Below, piece after piece: positions 32,801-44,800 of a DNA stretch of 64,000 nt. Numbering within the stretch: position 1 is the stretch's first letter; every line of letters starts with the position of its first letter. The translations under genes and the position numbers were made by a program. Source of the DNA: Henricia sp. BOLD:AAB3569 (lineage: Eukaryota > Echinodermata > Asteroidea > Spinulosida > Echinasteridae); the NCBI GenBank assembly GCA_037783545.1, contig JBBELK010000298.1, forward strand, positions 5,146,001 through 5,210,000, given 5' to 3'. The notes beneath the pieces were generated by a model that was not told where the DNA came from, did no database searches, and worked only from the letters and a program-made list of their open reading frames with translations.

Positions 32801-35800
32801 ATGCCAGAATCGATTCCACTTTAGGAATCGGAATCGCGATTCCAGATTTTTGAGGAATCTGTTCCCAGTTGAAAAAGATTCCCTTTCATTTAGATTCGAT
32901 TCGATTCCCAGTGATAGCTTGCCGATTCCAGAAATTACCTAGCAATTCCGAAGGCAAAACTCCAATATTTGTAAGAATATTTACCCTCTGATCATTTCCA
33001 CATTATTAAGAAGGTGTGTGAGGTTCCAATAATTGGGTCGTCGTCAGCACAATAAGTAGTATCGTGATTCGTCGATGTACATGCACATAAACACGCTTAC
33101 TGTATTTACCTATTAAACATGCCGAGTATATAAATTTTTTCCTGCGAAAAATGGAATCGATTCCGAATGGAATTGCGATTCTTTTTTGGAATCGGAGTTG
33201 ACTCCGAAAATGCTGGAGTCCCCCAAGCCTAATTTACCGGGGTAATATCGTTTGGACTGACAAAACAATTACTGTTACATTCACATGTTTAGTAGAGCAT
33301 TTTATGAAGGTACCGGTATGTGTATGGGGCCCAGTACATGTTTTTGTATATTCTGTTAAGTTCGGAATAAAATGCCTAAAGTGGTGTTCCCATTGGACTA
33401 ATTTTGGTAAAACTCCCGTGGTTGTGCGGGAGGGTAACAAAATTTAGTCCAATGGGGACGCACGGAGAATTAGCGTCCCTGTAAAGCTACCGTGACCACG
33501 ATGTAAAACTTACAGGGTAAAAGAGTCCGCGGAAACTTTCCGCTCAGCCGCGGGAGTTTTACAGGGCCATCGAAAAGTCCAATGGGAACAGTTTCGTACG
33601 TAAAATGAACACGATCCTGCAGTAAACTATGGGCCTGCACGGCAAAAGTTTACTGCAAGGTCGCGGTAGCTTTCCGCATGGGCACTGAAAACAATTGCAA
33701 ATGGGAACGCATGGGAAGATTACACGAAGGAATGTTACCGAAGGTCGCGGTAACTTCCCGCGAGGCAGCGGAAAAGAAAGTCCAATGGGAACATGCCTTA
33801 AATTTCCAAGTCTTGAAATCTAATTACAATGTACATAAATTATGTATAACATATTTGGTCTGGAATAGGTTTTGGCATTTGACAATTTGCAAGTGGCATT
33901 TTTATGTATTTGCCCAGATTGCTTGACACACTCCAACGTTGATATGGCTACTTAACTGCATAACCCATATCCACTCCACCCTGAACTGCAGATGGGTTAA
34001 TTGTTAACACAGATTACACCACCTGGTAAAACCATATTCCTGTATCCAAATCACTAAAGTATGTTGTATGGCTCAATTCTGACAGTGATGGGCTCTTGAG
34101 TTTAGACTTTGGGTACTCTAGCTATGCTTTTCTTCTTGTATTTGGCCAGCGGATAGCGTTTGTGTGTGTTGGGAATGCCAGACCGATGGGTGTTTTGACA
34201 GCTTTTTCACTGCAGAAGCTGATAAAGCATTCCTGGAGTTGGGTGTACGGTATATGGTGTGTGTATTGGTCTCCTGCCAGACGTGGCCTTGTATTACACC
34301 AACTTACCCAAGCCCTGTCTGCATTGGAAATTGTGGTAAAATTACCGATCTGATTGTTGTAGATGGCCCAGGAAATGTTCTGGTAAGGTTATTTTTACCT
34401 AATCCAGTGGTTACCCGGTACTTTAATTAAATCCTGTATAGACAGGATTTGCAATGTCTTAAGATTTTGATCAACTGAGAAGACCTTAAGGCCTTTTCAC
34501 ACTATGAACGTTTGACACGTGTCGAAATCTACACGGTTCCAACCAGTGTAGACTTTTAAAAATGTCAACACGGTTTAATTTGGCCAAGCTAATCACACTA
34601 CAAAACGCAACACCGGCAATTTGTTTACACGCATAATGTTTCGACCCGTGTATCGTGTGATCGTTTCACACTACACACACACGGCTGGCTGTCAAACGGG
34701 TAAAATTTGAGGGGAAACAAATTCAAAGCACCTTGCTATCAGGGCTTTTTCTTGTTGTTCCATCGAGCTGGCTTTGAATAGAACTAGCAGTCCAAATAGC
34801 CAGCATTGCAGTTCGTATTCGCTCCATGTCAGCCTTTTGTCCGATTTTGAGCTCGATTTATCGGACAAGCTGTATTTATTACATTTCGCACGAAATAAAA
34901 TACCTACACGAATGTAATCTGTCTTTAACCTGCCAACCTCTGCCTAGAAGAACTGATAAGGGATGGATTTCATCAATCATAAGGTAAGGTCCACAAGACT
35001 TTCGATGGATCATTGCAATGTGCAGGCCATAATATTAAGGGAGGCGTCCAAGGTCAATGGCTTCATGTTCTGCTGAGTTGGCCTCAATGCCACTTGATAT
35101 GATACACGTGTATGTGTAGCCTACACTTTCCGATGCCAACTTGGCTAGCATGCCTTGATCTCATAAGGCCTTTTACACTACGTATAATGTCCATCTCGTG
35201 TCGAAATCTACACGGTTCCAACCTGTGTCGACTTTTAAAAATTTCAACATGGTTCAATTCGGTTACGCTTTCACGGCACAATTTCGTGGCACAATTCTCA
35301 TGCCCTTCCCCCTCCCCCCGAGTAAGACATAAAAAGTTATTAATAAACAAGAAATTACAGAACAATTTGTTTTTGCACCTGCACTTGCAGTAATTCATCC
35401 ACCGTCAAAAAACAGATTAATTTTCCTGGGCTAAATCTCAAAAAATTGTAGTGGGGATGGACCTAATAAAGGACTTTCCCCACTAGAACGTCAACCCCGG
35501 GGCGAACTCGCCCCAGGGCCACCCCGGGTTGACTCACCCCAGCATTCAACCCCGCGTCGATTCACACTTGTTCTAAATCTCCTCTTGGGGCGAACTCACC
35601 CCGGAGATCGGCACCTCATCCCTCACTTAAAGAAGTAAGAACTCGCCCCTGCCCCTTTTCCCGCTACCGTTCTCGCCCCAGGGAAAGTGTCTAGCCCCAG
35701 GGCAACATTTTTCAACCCTGGTCCTGAGCAGGGTTAAACTCGCCCTGGGGAATGAGCAATCTCGGCGGCGGTTCGGGGGTGAGACTTGCAAGTGGGAATC

Positions 35801-38800
35801 AGGGCTTATTTTTACCCCGGCGTCGCCCCAGGGCCACCCCTGAGATTTTGTCTAGTGGGAAAAGGCCTTAAATGTGGTGTTGGTTTTAATGATATTATGT
35901 ACTGGTACATGTATATCTTGTGTTGCAGGCCTATCAATTCATCACATTTTCTTTGCTACATGTATGCATGTCCATTTTAGAAGTACAGTAAATGCATTTC
36001 TGTTTACTGGTACTGGTAGGATAGTTGGCTTTAGGCGTGTTCCCATTGGACTTCTTTTTCCGCGCCCTCGCGGGAACTTTTCGCGACTCCCTGTAAACTT
36101 TCCTTCCTGTAATCCTCCCGTGCGTTCCCACTTACCATATATTTTACATGACGCGAGCGGAAAATTTAGTTACTCGGCTGGCCATATGTGGTCAATTGAG
36201 GGCGTGGTGTACATAACCTTTGACCTAACAGGATGTTTGACATGCCATGCGATACACATATTGGCGCGAAATTATTAATTGTGTGCATGCTGCACGAAAC
36301 CCAATCAAATTTCGAACAACTTCGATTAAACTTGCTATTATATTTGCGAAGAAAAGATCATGAAAAAACACGTGCGTACGTACATACAGGGCCCGTACAT
36401 AATAACTATAATTTTTTCGCGCAATGTGTGGTGGGATTGCACGATGCATGAAGTGACGTCATCCATTTGGCATTTTACACAGCGGCAGCGGTAGTTGTAC
36501 AGCGTGGCGCTGTTCCCATTGGACTTTTCGAGGGCCCTGTAAAACTCCCGCGGTTTAGCGGAAAGTTTCCGCGGCCTCTCTCACCCTGTACGTTTTACAT
36601 CGTGGTCGCGGTAACTTTACAGGGACGCTAATTCTCCGTGCGTCTCCATTGGACTAAATTAACAAAAAATAGTCCAATGGGAACACCACTTTTGTGTAAA
36701 CCATGCATATTTTTCCTCCCACAAGAAGCAACCCCAAATTGTCATATTTGCCTCATTGGAATTCTTCGACCTGGTTTCACTGCAACAGTGAACCTTTTCT
36801 ATGGGAATAAAATAATGTGGGTGTATAGTGTCATGGTTTTGTACTATATGGCAAACAATTAGTGTCTGGTATGCGAATGGAATTTTTTTAAATTTTTGAT
36901 GTACTGGTACAAAATTTTGCAGAGTAGTGTAATCAATATATGTAGGCCTACTACCTCAGAGTTTTTGTTAACTTGAAATATAGACCAGTCTTAGCAGGTC
37001 CGACATTAGCCGGCTAAGTGTATCTTTAGACTGATCTTAAACTGCTTATTGCAGTCGGCCCTAGTACCGCGTCAAATTGGTCTGGAAACCATTTATGAGA
37101 TCAAGTCCTGTTTCACAGCAGGAAAATTGCTTAATTCAACAAAGGTTAGTTAATAATTGTTAGTTGATGAAGCCTGCGTTCACAATCACATATTGTTGAA
37201 CGAAGATCAAATATATTTATTGAAAAGTGATACCATTCACATTATGCAATCACAAACTAAGATCAAATATAGAAGTATGATACCCCACAAAAACGTGCCA
37301 CCAAATTTGATTCTGTGGGTTTCAATGTGCTGTTTTACTCCAAATTTCCTGTGTGGCATGTTTTCCCGAAGTGACGCGCATCAGATAACAGGCATAACGC
37401 ATTAAAAAAGTTCAGTGCGAATTCACTCCTTGGAGAACCAATCATTATAGGCCTGTTCTGCAGCATTGGTCTTGGAGCAGCGCAGGTTGTACATGTACAT
37501 TGGACATGTGGCCTACATGTACAAGTTGATTCACGACTTTTGACTTGGCACTTTTCTGCCAAGCTGTGTCATAAACGGTTGTGTTTTCTACTCCTATCTG
37601 CAATTTGGCAGAGCGGATGATTTGTGACAGTTGTGACCCAGGGAGCCAGATTGGTGTGTACACTACATGTAGCAGTTGCACCAAACCTTTCTTGTTGAGT
37701 TTAGGGTACATGTGCGGTACCTTGTGCGGCTTTAAGCATGCCTTAAAAGTTATTAAAAGAATTTGACATGTCCCGAAAGCCCTGACATTCCAGATATTTT
37801 GTTAAATGACTACTTCAATATGGATCATGGTCTGGAAGTTGGGGATATTAATGTGGCTAGGTACGTACGTCCATAATCATGACATTTTGACCTTTGATTG
37901 AATGATTGCAGGAAGTTAAATTGTCAATGGGAATTAAATACCTGGGAGGACTGTTTTTTTGTGAAGAATTTTAAATCCCTGGCAAGTCAAAGAAAATTTT
38001 GATTTTAATCTGTTAGGTGTATTGCCACTTACATGTCTGAGCGAGTTTCAGCATTCTGACTTTAGTGGCCGAGAGCTCCTGTCCACTTTGGCTCAATACT
38101 GGTACATGTCAAACACATTAAAGGGTGCCAGTACATGTCAGTTAGTGTTACGATAGCATTTTGCATGGCACAAAGTCAAATTATTAATAATTATTTTTTT
38201 AATTGGACAGAAAGTGCAGGAAACTTTTTCCGTCCGATATTTTGCACAAAATTGCCAGGCAGATTACACACCGTGTTTGTTGAACTGGAACTGCATGTGA
38301 TGTCTTGCAAATACTGCCATTGGAACTTTTAAACAGTATACACAGCCAGCATTCTGAATAGCTGTCGCATAGACCCTGTGGCTGTATGCGGCATTTCATG
38401 ATTTTCGCGATCAACATGATATATACATGTACATGTAATATGAAAAATCGAACATAAAATTTTGACTCGGAGTGGGAGTAAAGGAAGCATGTTCCACTGT
38501 GGACAGTGTATGGGCGAACGAGACATAAAGCCCCGTGGCAGTACATATACTGCGACCGGTATACGGTGCTGTGGTTCGTGGCATGCATTGAACATGTGAA
38601 ATGGGCAGGGAGCCAGACCACCGTGTGTGTTTCGTCTTTAGGTGTTTTAGTCTGTACACCTACATTACTCTTAGCTCCACGCAGAACTGCCACAACAGCC
38701 GGTTGCTGCAGTTGTACGTTCGTGAAGACAAACCATAAATGTCAGCTCCTCCAAAGAAAATGGAAAAACTTATTTATTTATTTATTTATCACATCCAACA

Positions 38801-41800
38801 GCAGAAGGACCGCCAATTACAGGAATGGGATCAATTAACATAGATTTTCGAATAACAATCAACTTCTAAGTTGAATTAGAAACGGCTAGAGACACCGGGG
38901 AATCCCTCTCCTTGCTCTTCACGAAAGAATGCTCTGGGATCGTGCGTTACCGAAACCTAACACATTGGACCAACGGCTTTACATCCTTTCCGAAGGACGG
39001 AACAAGTGTGATTAAATGCCTTGCTCAAGAGCACAGGTGCCACAAACCGTCACGGCCCGGAATCATCAGCAGAAAATTAGATATATAATCCAAAGCAAAA
39101 GCTGCCAAGAGAAGAGTGTATCGTTTGCGACAAAGTCGTGAGGCTCGCGCGATAGTGAACGGCTGGTAAAGCGTATAACCCAACTATTGACCGTTTTTGT
39201 TAATTTTAAGCTTTTTAAGTTAATTACTGGATATTTTGCTGATCTTGTTTCACAAGGACCATGAAGAAATAATAGTCAATGATGCTACATGTACATCACT
39301 AAATTAAGTAAACAGTGAGCCGGTGTGTTCCTTTAAACTACCGTGGTTGATCAGTAGAATAACAAAATTAAGTCCAATAGGGACACACGGAGAATTAGCG
39401 TCCCTGTAAAGTTGCCGCAACCATGATGTACAACAGGGTGAGAAAGGCTGCAGGAACGTTTTCGCTCAGCTGCAGTACCGTAGTTTTACATAGTCCAGTG
39501 GTAAAAGTTTCGCCCTGTAAAATTAACATGACCCTGCAGTAAACTATGGGCTTGCACAGGAAAAGTTTACTGCAAGGTCGCGGTAACTTTCCGCATGGGC
39601 ACTGAAAGCAGTTGCAAATGGGAACGCATTGAAACGGAGTAATGTTACCGCAAGAGGTCACGGTAACTTTTTGCGAGGCAGCGGAAAAGAAAGTCCAATG
39701 GGAACATACCTTAAGGTGACGGACAGTTTCATGTTACTGTCGGTGAAACGTTACTGCCCTCTCTTTTTGAGCAAAAGGCCTGGAAGATTTAGGGGTTAAA
39801 AGTAGGTTTGGCCAATCTTAAACACACGTTTAAAGCCAGCTAGAGGTTCTGGGCACTGATAATGCCCGAGCTGCCAGGCGAGGGCATTATCAGTGCCCAG
39901 GACCCCTAGCTGGTTTTAAACGGGTTGTTTAAGATTGGCCAAACCTACTTTTAATCCCATTCATAAATACTTTTGCATTTACTTTCCTATGCCTACAGTC
40001 TAGTGTCAACACGGCGTTCGTACAACTGGGAGTTGTGCGTGATGTTGTTTTTGTTAGATCGCTTGTTACGCTCAACGCAGGCGTGTTGCTCGCGCACGCA
40101 CACGACTGGGTATAAGTGCACAATTTGCTTTCAGGCGGGTGCAGTTTCTTTGTGCATGTGCGTGTTCCATATACGCGCTGACTAGGGCACAAATGTGGGA
40201 CAGCCAGCCGGGCATTATCACTATTCTTTATCGCTAATTTAAGACTGCCCACGTGACGTGCTCTCGGCCAATAGGGATGCGTAAACTGTCCAAGGTATTT
40301 ATGAATAATGTTTTGGCATATACAGTATTCAGAATCTGTATTTTAAAACATGTTGCCAAATTTTTAAAAAGTGGTAAAACTTAAAGCATTGTTAGAATCT
40401 AATGTGGTAGGCCGCCCACCTTTTTTTGTACATTTAGCCTATACACCCACTACCACCACTATTCAACTGTGACAAACTCTGTGCAAGTTCAATGACTGAA
40501 GTTGGTGAAAAGTTGTAAACAAATTTATTTGTCCTTGACACAGTTAGGTTGGCCCCAATTCCTACTTGAAATTCTCACTCCTGTGCAGGGTTGTAATGAC
40601 TCAGACTCGAGTGGACTCGAGTCCCAATTTTCCTGGACTTGACTTGAAACTCGAACCTCACTTGACTTGACTTGAGACTCGAACCTCACTTGACTTGACT
40701 TGAGACTCGAACCTCACTTGACTTGACTTGAGACTCGAACCTCACTTGACTTGACTTGACTTGACTTGACTTGAGACTCCAACCATAAATAAAAAATAAA
40801 ACGGAACTTTTATGCATTTTGTTGTCATTTTGGGGACCGAATTGTATTTCAGCACTAAAGAAACCTAGGCCAAAGCAACGTGAATGTGAGTTTCAGCGTT
40901 TAGACTCATTTTGAAATTAGCTTGAACAAATACAGTTGTGACTACTTGACTTACCCGACTTGACCAATACATGTACATGTATGCCTGACTTGACTTGGGA
41001 CTCGAAGGCAGCTTGACTTGACTTGACCTGGGACTAGAAGGCAGCATGAATTGACTTGACTTGTCTTGGGACTCGAGCAGAGGGTCTCCCTTACAACCCT
41101 GCCCCTGTGCCACCCCCTCCCCCATCCCCCCCCCTCCCCCCCCCCTCCCCCCCCCCCCCCCCCTCCCCCCCCCCCCCCCCCTCCCCCCTCCCCCCCCTCC
41201 CCCCCCCCCCCCCCTCCCCCCTCCCCCCCGAGCCACCTCTGAGATTGCTCTTTCCTCGGGGCGAGTTCAACCCTGCTTGGAATGAAAATTATTCCTCCGT
41301 GTCAGAATGGTAGTGTGAAATGGTACAGGGGTGAGTTCTCACTTGTTCAACTGAGGGATGAGGTGCCAATCTTTGGGGCAAGTTTTGAGAACTCGTGTGA
41401 ACAGGTCATGGTAACGTAACGTTGGGTAGTGGAGGAGGAAGTCCAGTGGGAACATGCCTTAAGCCGTGTCCTCATTGGACTTGTTTTTTCAGGAGGTTTT
41501 ACCGAGACGATTGTAAAATGAACTGAACTGTACTGCTGTCCGCATTTGGAATTTTTGACACGGAAAATTTTCCGAGACCGTGGGAGAGCATGCGCAGTTT
41601 CCCGTCGCAGTTTGACCTTCACGGCCCAGACGTATGCTTCCAGAGTGCTCTTACCGACTCGCTGTGTCCGCACTGAACTTATCGTCTCGGGAAACGTTCC
41701 CTGGTCAATTTTCCTGGGCAGCAGTTGGCCTGGAAAAGTAACCACTGGACTCAGGAAAAGTTACTGAGAGGAAAACGTCCTAGGCTGTCCGCATTGGACT

Positions 41801-44800
41801 TAAAATGAGACAAGTACCCGGTAAGTTCGGTAAGTTTTCCCAAAAAAGTCCAATGCGGACAGGCCTTTATCCATGATTCAACCATGTCTGTACATGTGTA
41901 ATCTCCCCTTGGTACCCCAAACCAGACAACTCAATTAGGATATATAACCCCAGTCAGTGGCCCACATCAGCACAGGCCCAAGGCTAACCAGGTGTCATTT
42001 TGTTTCCCTTCTCTGCCAAACATAGAATGACACATTTATCATCCGGAAAAATTCCTGATTCAGCTCCTTGGCCTCCAGTTCTTCTGTCTACAAGTTCAAG
42101 GGAATAGGGTATTCACAATTTGACTCCTGTTTGAGTCTGCGTTGGCCCTTGATGAATTAAGGAATTCATCTGGCTGATTGGGGTGGGGTCCGGTGAATGA
42201 ACTCCTCACCCAGCAAAATCAGTGTAGGCTTTATACCCATAGGTAAGACTTTATGCAAGGTGGAAATCATCGTGTGTATGGGTTTACGGTAGCACCATGT
42301 GAATCTCTTTTGTATACGTGTGTTTTTTTTCAGAACCACACATATGGGTCTTTCTATAAATTAGGGGTCCAATGTTGGTGCCCCCGTTACATTTTACATC
42401 TTGTTTTTGTAAATTCAGGACACATTCTTTAAATACTTTCCATCTCAAAGAGTGAGTACATAAAGTACAATTCATACAAAATGGTTTAAAAGCCATTTTA
42501 ATGATTTTTGTACGAAAAATAACACATATCAGGTGTAACGGGGGACACCAAATGTCACACTTTTGGACCCCTAATTTATAGAAATACCCATATACATGTA
42601 CAAAAGAGATTCACATGGTGCTACCATAAACCCATACACACTTTATACCCATGTTCACACCAGTTCAGATCCTGGTTGGGTGATTAAATGCCCTGGAAAG
42701 TATAATTTGCAAAATGAAACTTGTATACACATTCTTGAAATTGAGTAGCCTGCCAAAATTTCAGCTACCATACATACAATGTACCATGACCAGATTTTAA
42801 AAAAATGGATTTCATTCTAAAAATCATATAAAATACCTCCCCAAAATACTACACGTACCGGTACCCATGGGAAGAAAATAGGAAATTTGCAATCCACAGT
42901 TTACACATGTACATTGTAGACATATATAACCAAATAAATTAGTTTACTAAATTTCGGATTGAGGGCGCAAAACTTATGACACATGAAAAATATGACACCC
43001 ATGGGGAAAATTGGGGGCTCAAAAATTTTATCGGGTCTTTCTCCTTTAATAATAATTGATGAATTGTTTTTGTGTTAGAACGAAAAGCACGCATCAATTG
43101 GCATTACATGCACGTGATGCACCCCCTTCACGTACGCAATCTTACAAAGACGCGCAACTTGTTCGAAGCATGTCTTTATAGGATTGTGTACACGAAGGGG
43201 GCGCGTCGCATGTTTGTAATGGATGCACGCTTTTCGTTCTAACAGCAACACAAAACGCACAGTCCATGCACTGGAAGCACCCCAGCTACTGGTATGGCGG
43301 ATATGCAGGGGAGGAGACCTTAGTTACCAGATTGGTCTGATAGTATTAACACTTTGAGTAATTTTTTGGTTTTTTTTTTTCAACTTTAGATGTAAGTAAA
43401 ATTTTGGGTTGTTGCAAATGATACACTACATGCAAGTGTGAAAATACTTGTGCTGTAGCATTGGATTATAAGTTGTAAAACTCCCTGTGTGGAAATGACC
43501 TGTAGGTATTGTACAGTGAATGGAAATGACCAAATCATGGTCCAGTTGAATGACGAAATAACCCTGGCTTTGCAACCCTTTCAACACAATTAACGAACCT
43601 ATCATTCATTCTTGTAGAACTTAGAAGTCCCCAACTTTCAAATGAGAGTGGCAAGGCTGAAAATTGGTGTATGTGCAGGATGCATGGTTTGGCATGGATA
43701 TTTGTGGTCTGAGTGTGCGATTTCAATGTAGGCTGTATGGCAGTTTGCCTGAGGGTGTCTGTGTCAGTCATAGACTGAACAAATGAAGTTATGAGCAGTG
43801 TGATACATGTACTTTAATCCTGAGGACAACACTCAATAAGCTTGCTGGAATGGCTAACATTAAAAAGCCATCATATTGTACATGTATCCTCTTAAAATAC
43901 CACATACCGGTATGGTACTTTCCTGAGATTGGGGCTACATGTACCTGTATTTGAGGCAACAAAAAGTTGAATGCATGATACCGGTATATGACAACAGGAT
44001 CAAAAAGTAGAGGTACATGTAGGAGGAATCACAAAAATAGTACAGTGAAACTTGTTTATAATAGTGGCCACCCTCGGGACCGAAAACAACTAGCCACAAC
44101 TGGGGCCAATAGACAGATCCAGTAAGCTCTGCCCATTTAGCAATTGCCTAGCAACATGGCACACGTGAGAGGCATGCGGCCGCACCTGGTCAGCATGTAT
44201 GGAACACGCACACAGAAACTGCACGCTCCCGAAAGCAAAATGTGCACTGTGACAAGTATCCGGTCGTGTGCATGCGCGTACAACACGCTTACTTTAAGCG
44301 TTACGCGCGCGATCGAACAAAAACAACTAGACGCACAGTTGCTAGCCAGTTGACGTGCGCGCATTGTTGACGAGCCTGTGCTTTTAAGCACTAGCAGACA
44401 AGTTGTGCAAATGTTATGGCTTTTTCATAGCCATGGCATCCTTATACATGCGCATGCTTGTTGCAAATTTTGCCTCTGAAGCTAACAGTTTGGCAGTGCT
44501 TAAACTTAAAGGCCCAGTGGATCATTTGCAATGACCCCAAAAAGTAATTGATGAGCTTACAGGGGAAAAGTTCTGAAAGTAAAGATTTAATTAATAGCAA
44601 CTACCCAATGAAAGGTTTCCTGCTCAAAATGATATAATTTTACCTGAAATAATACGTAAAGATGAAATTATTAAGATCGTTTGCAAACGATTTACTTATT
44701 TTTGGTTCGCATCTACGCGGTCCAAAATGTATGGGCGCTGTGTACTGCGTATGCGTGTTCCAACGCGATGCATTTTTATGGATCGCGCGCACACGCAGTA

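Noticed and set aside
41056-41313. Long Pro-rich (+) and Gly-rich (-) open frames
   Set aside because: They are produced by the polycytosine tract; no start context, splice sites or family similarity.
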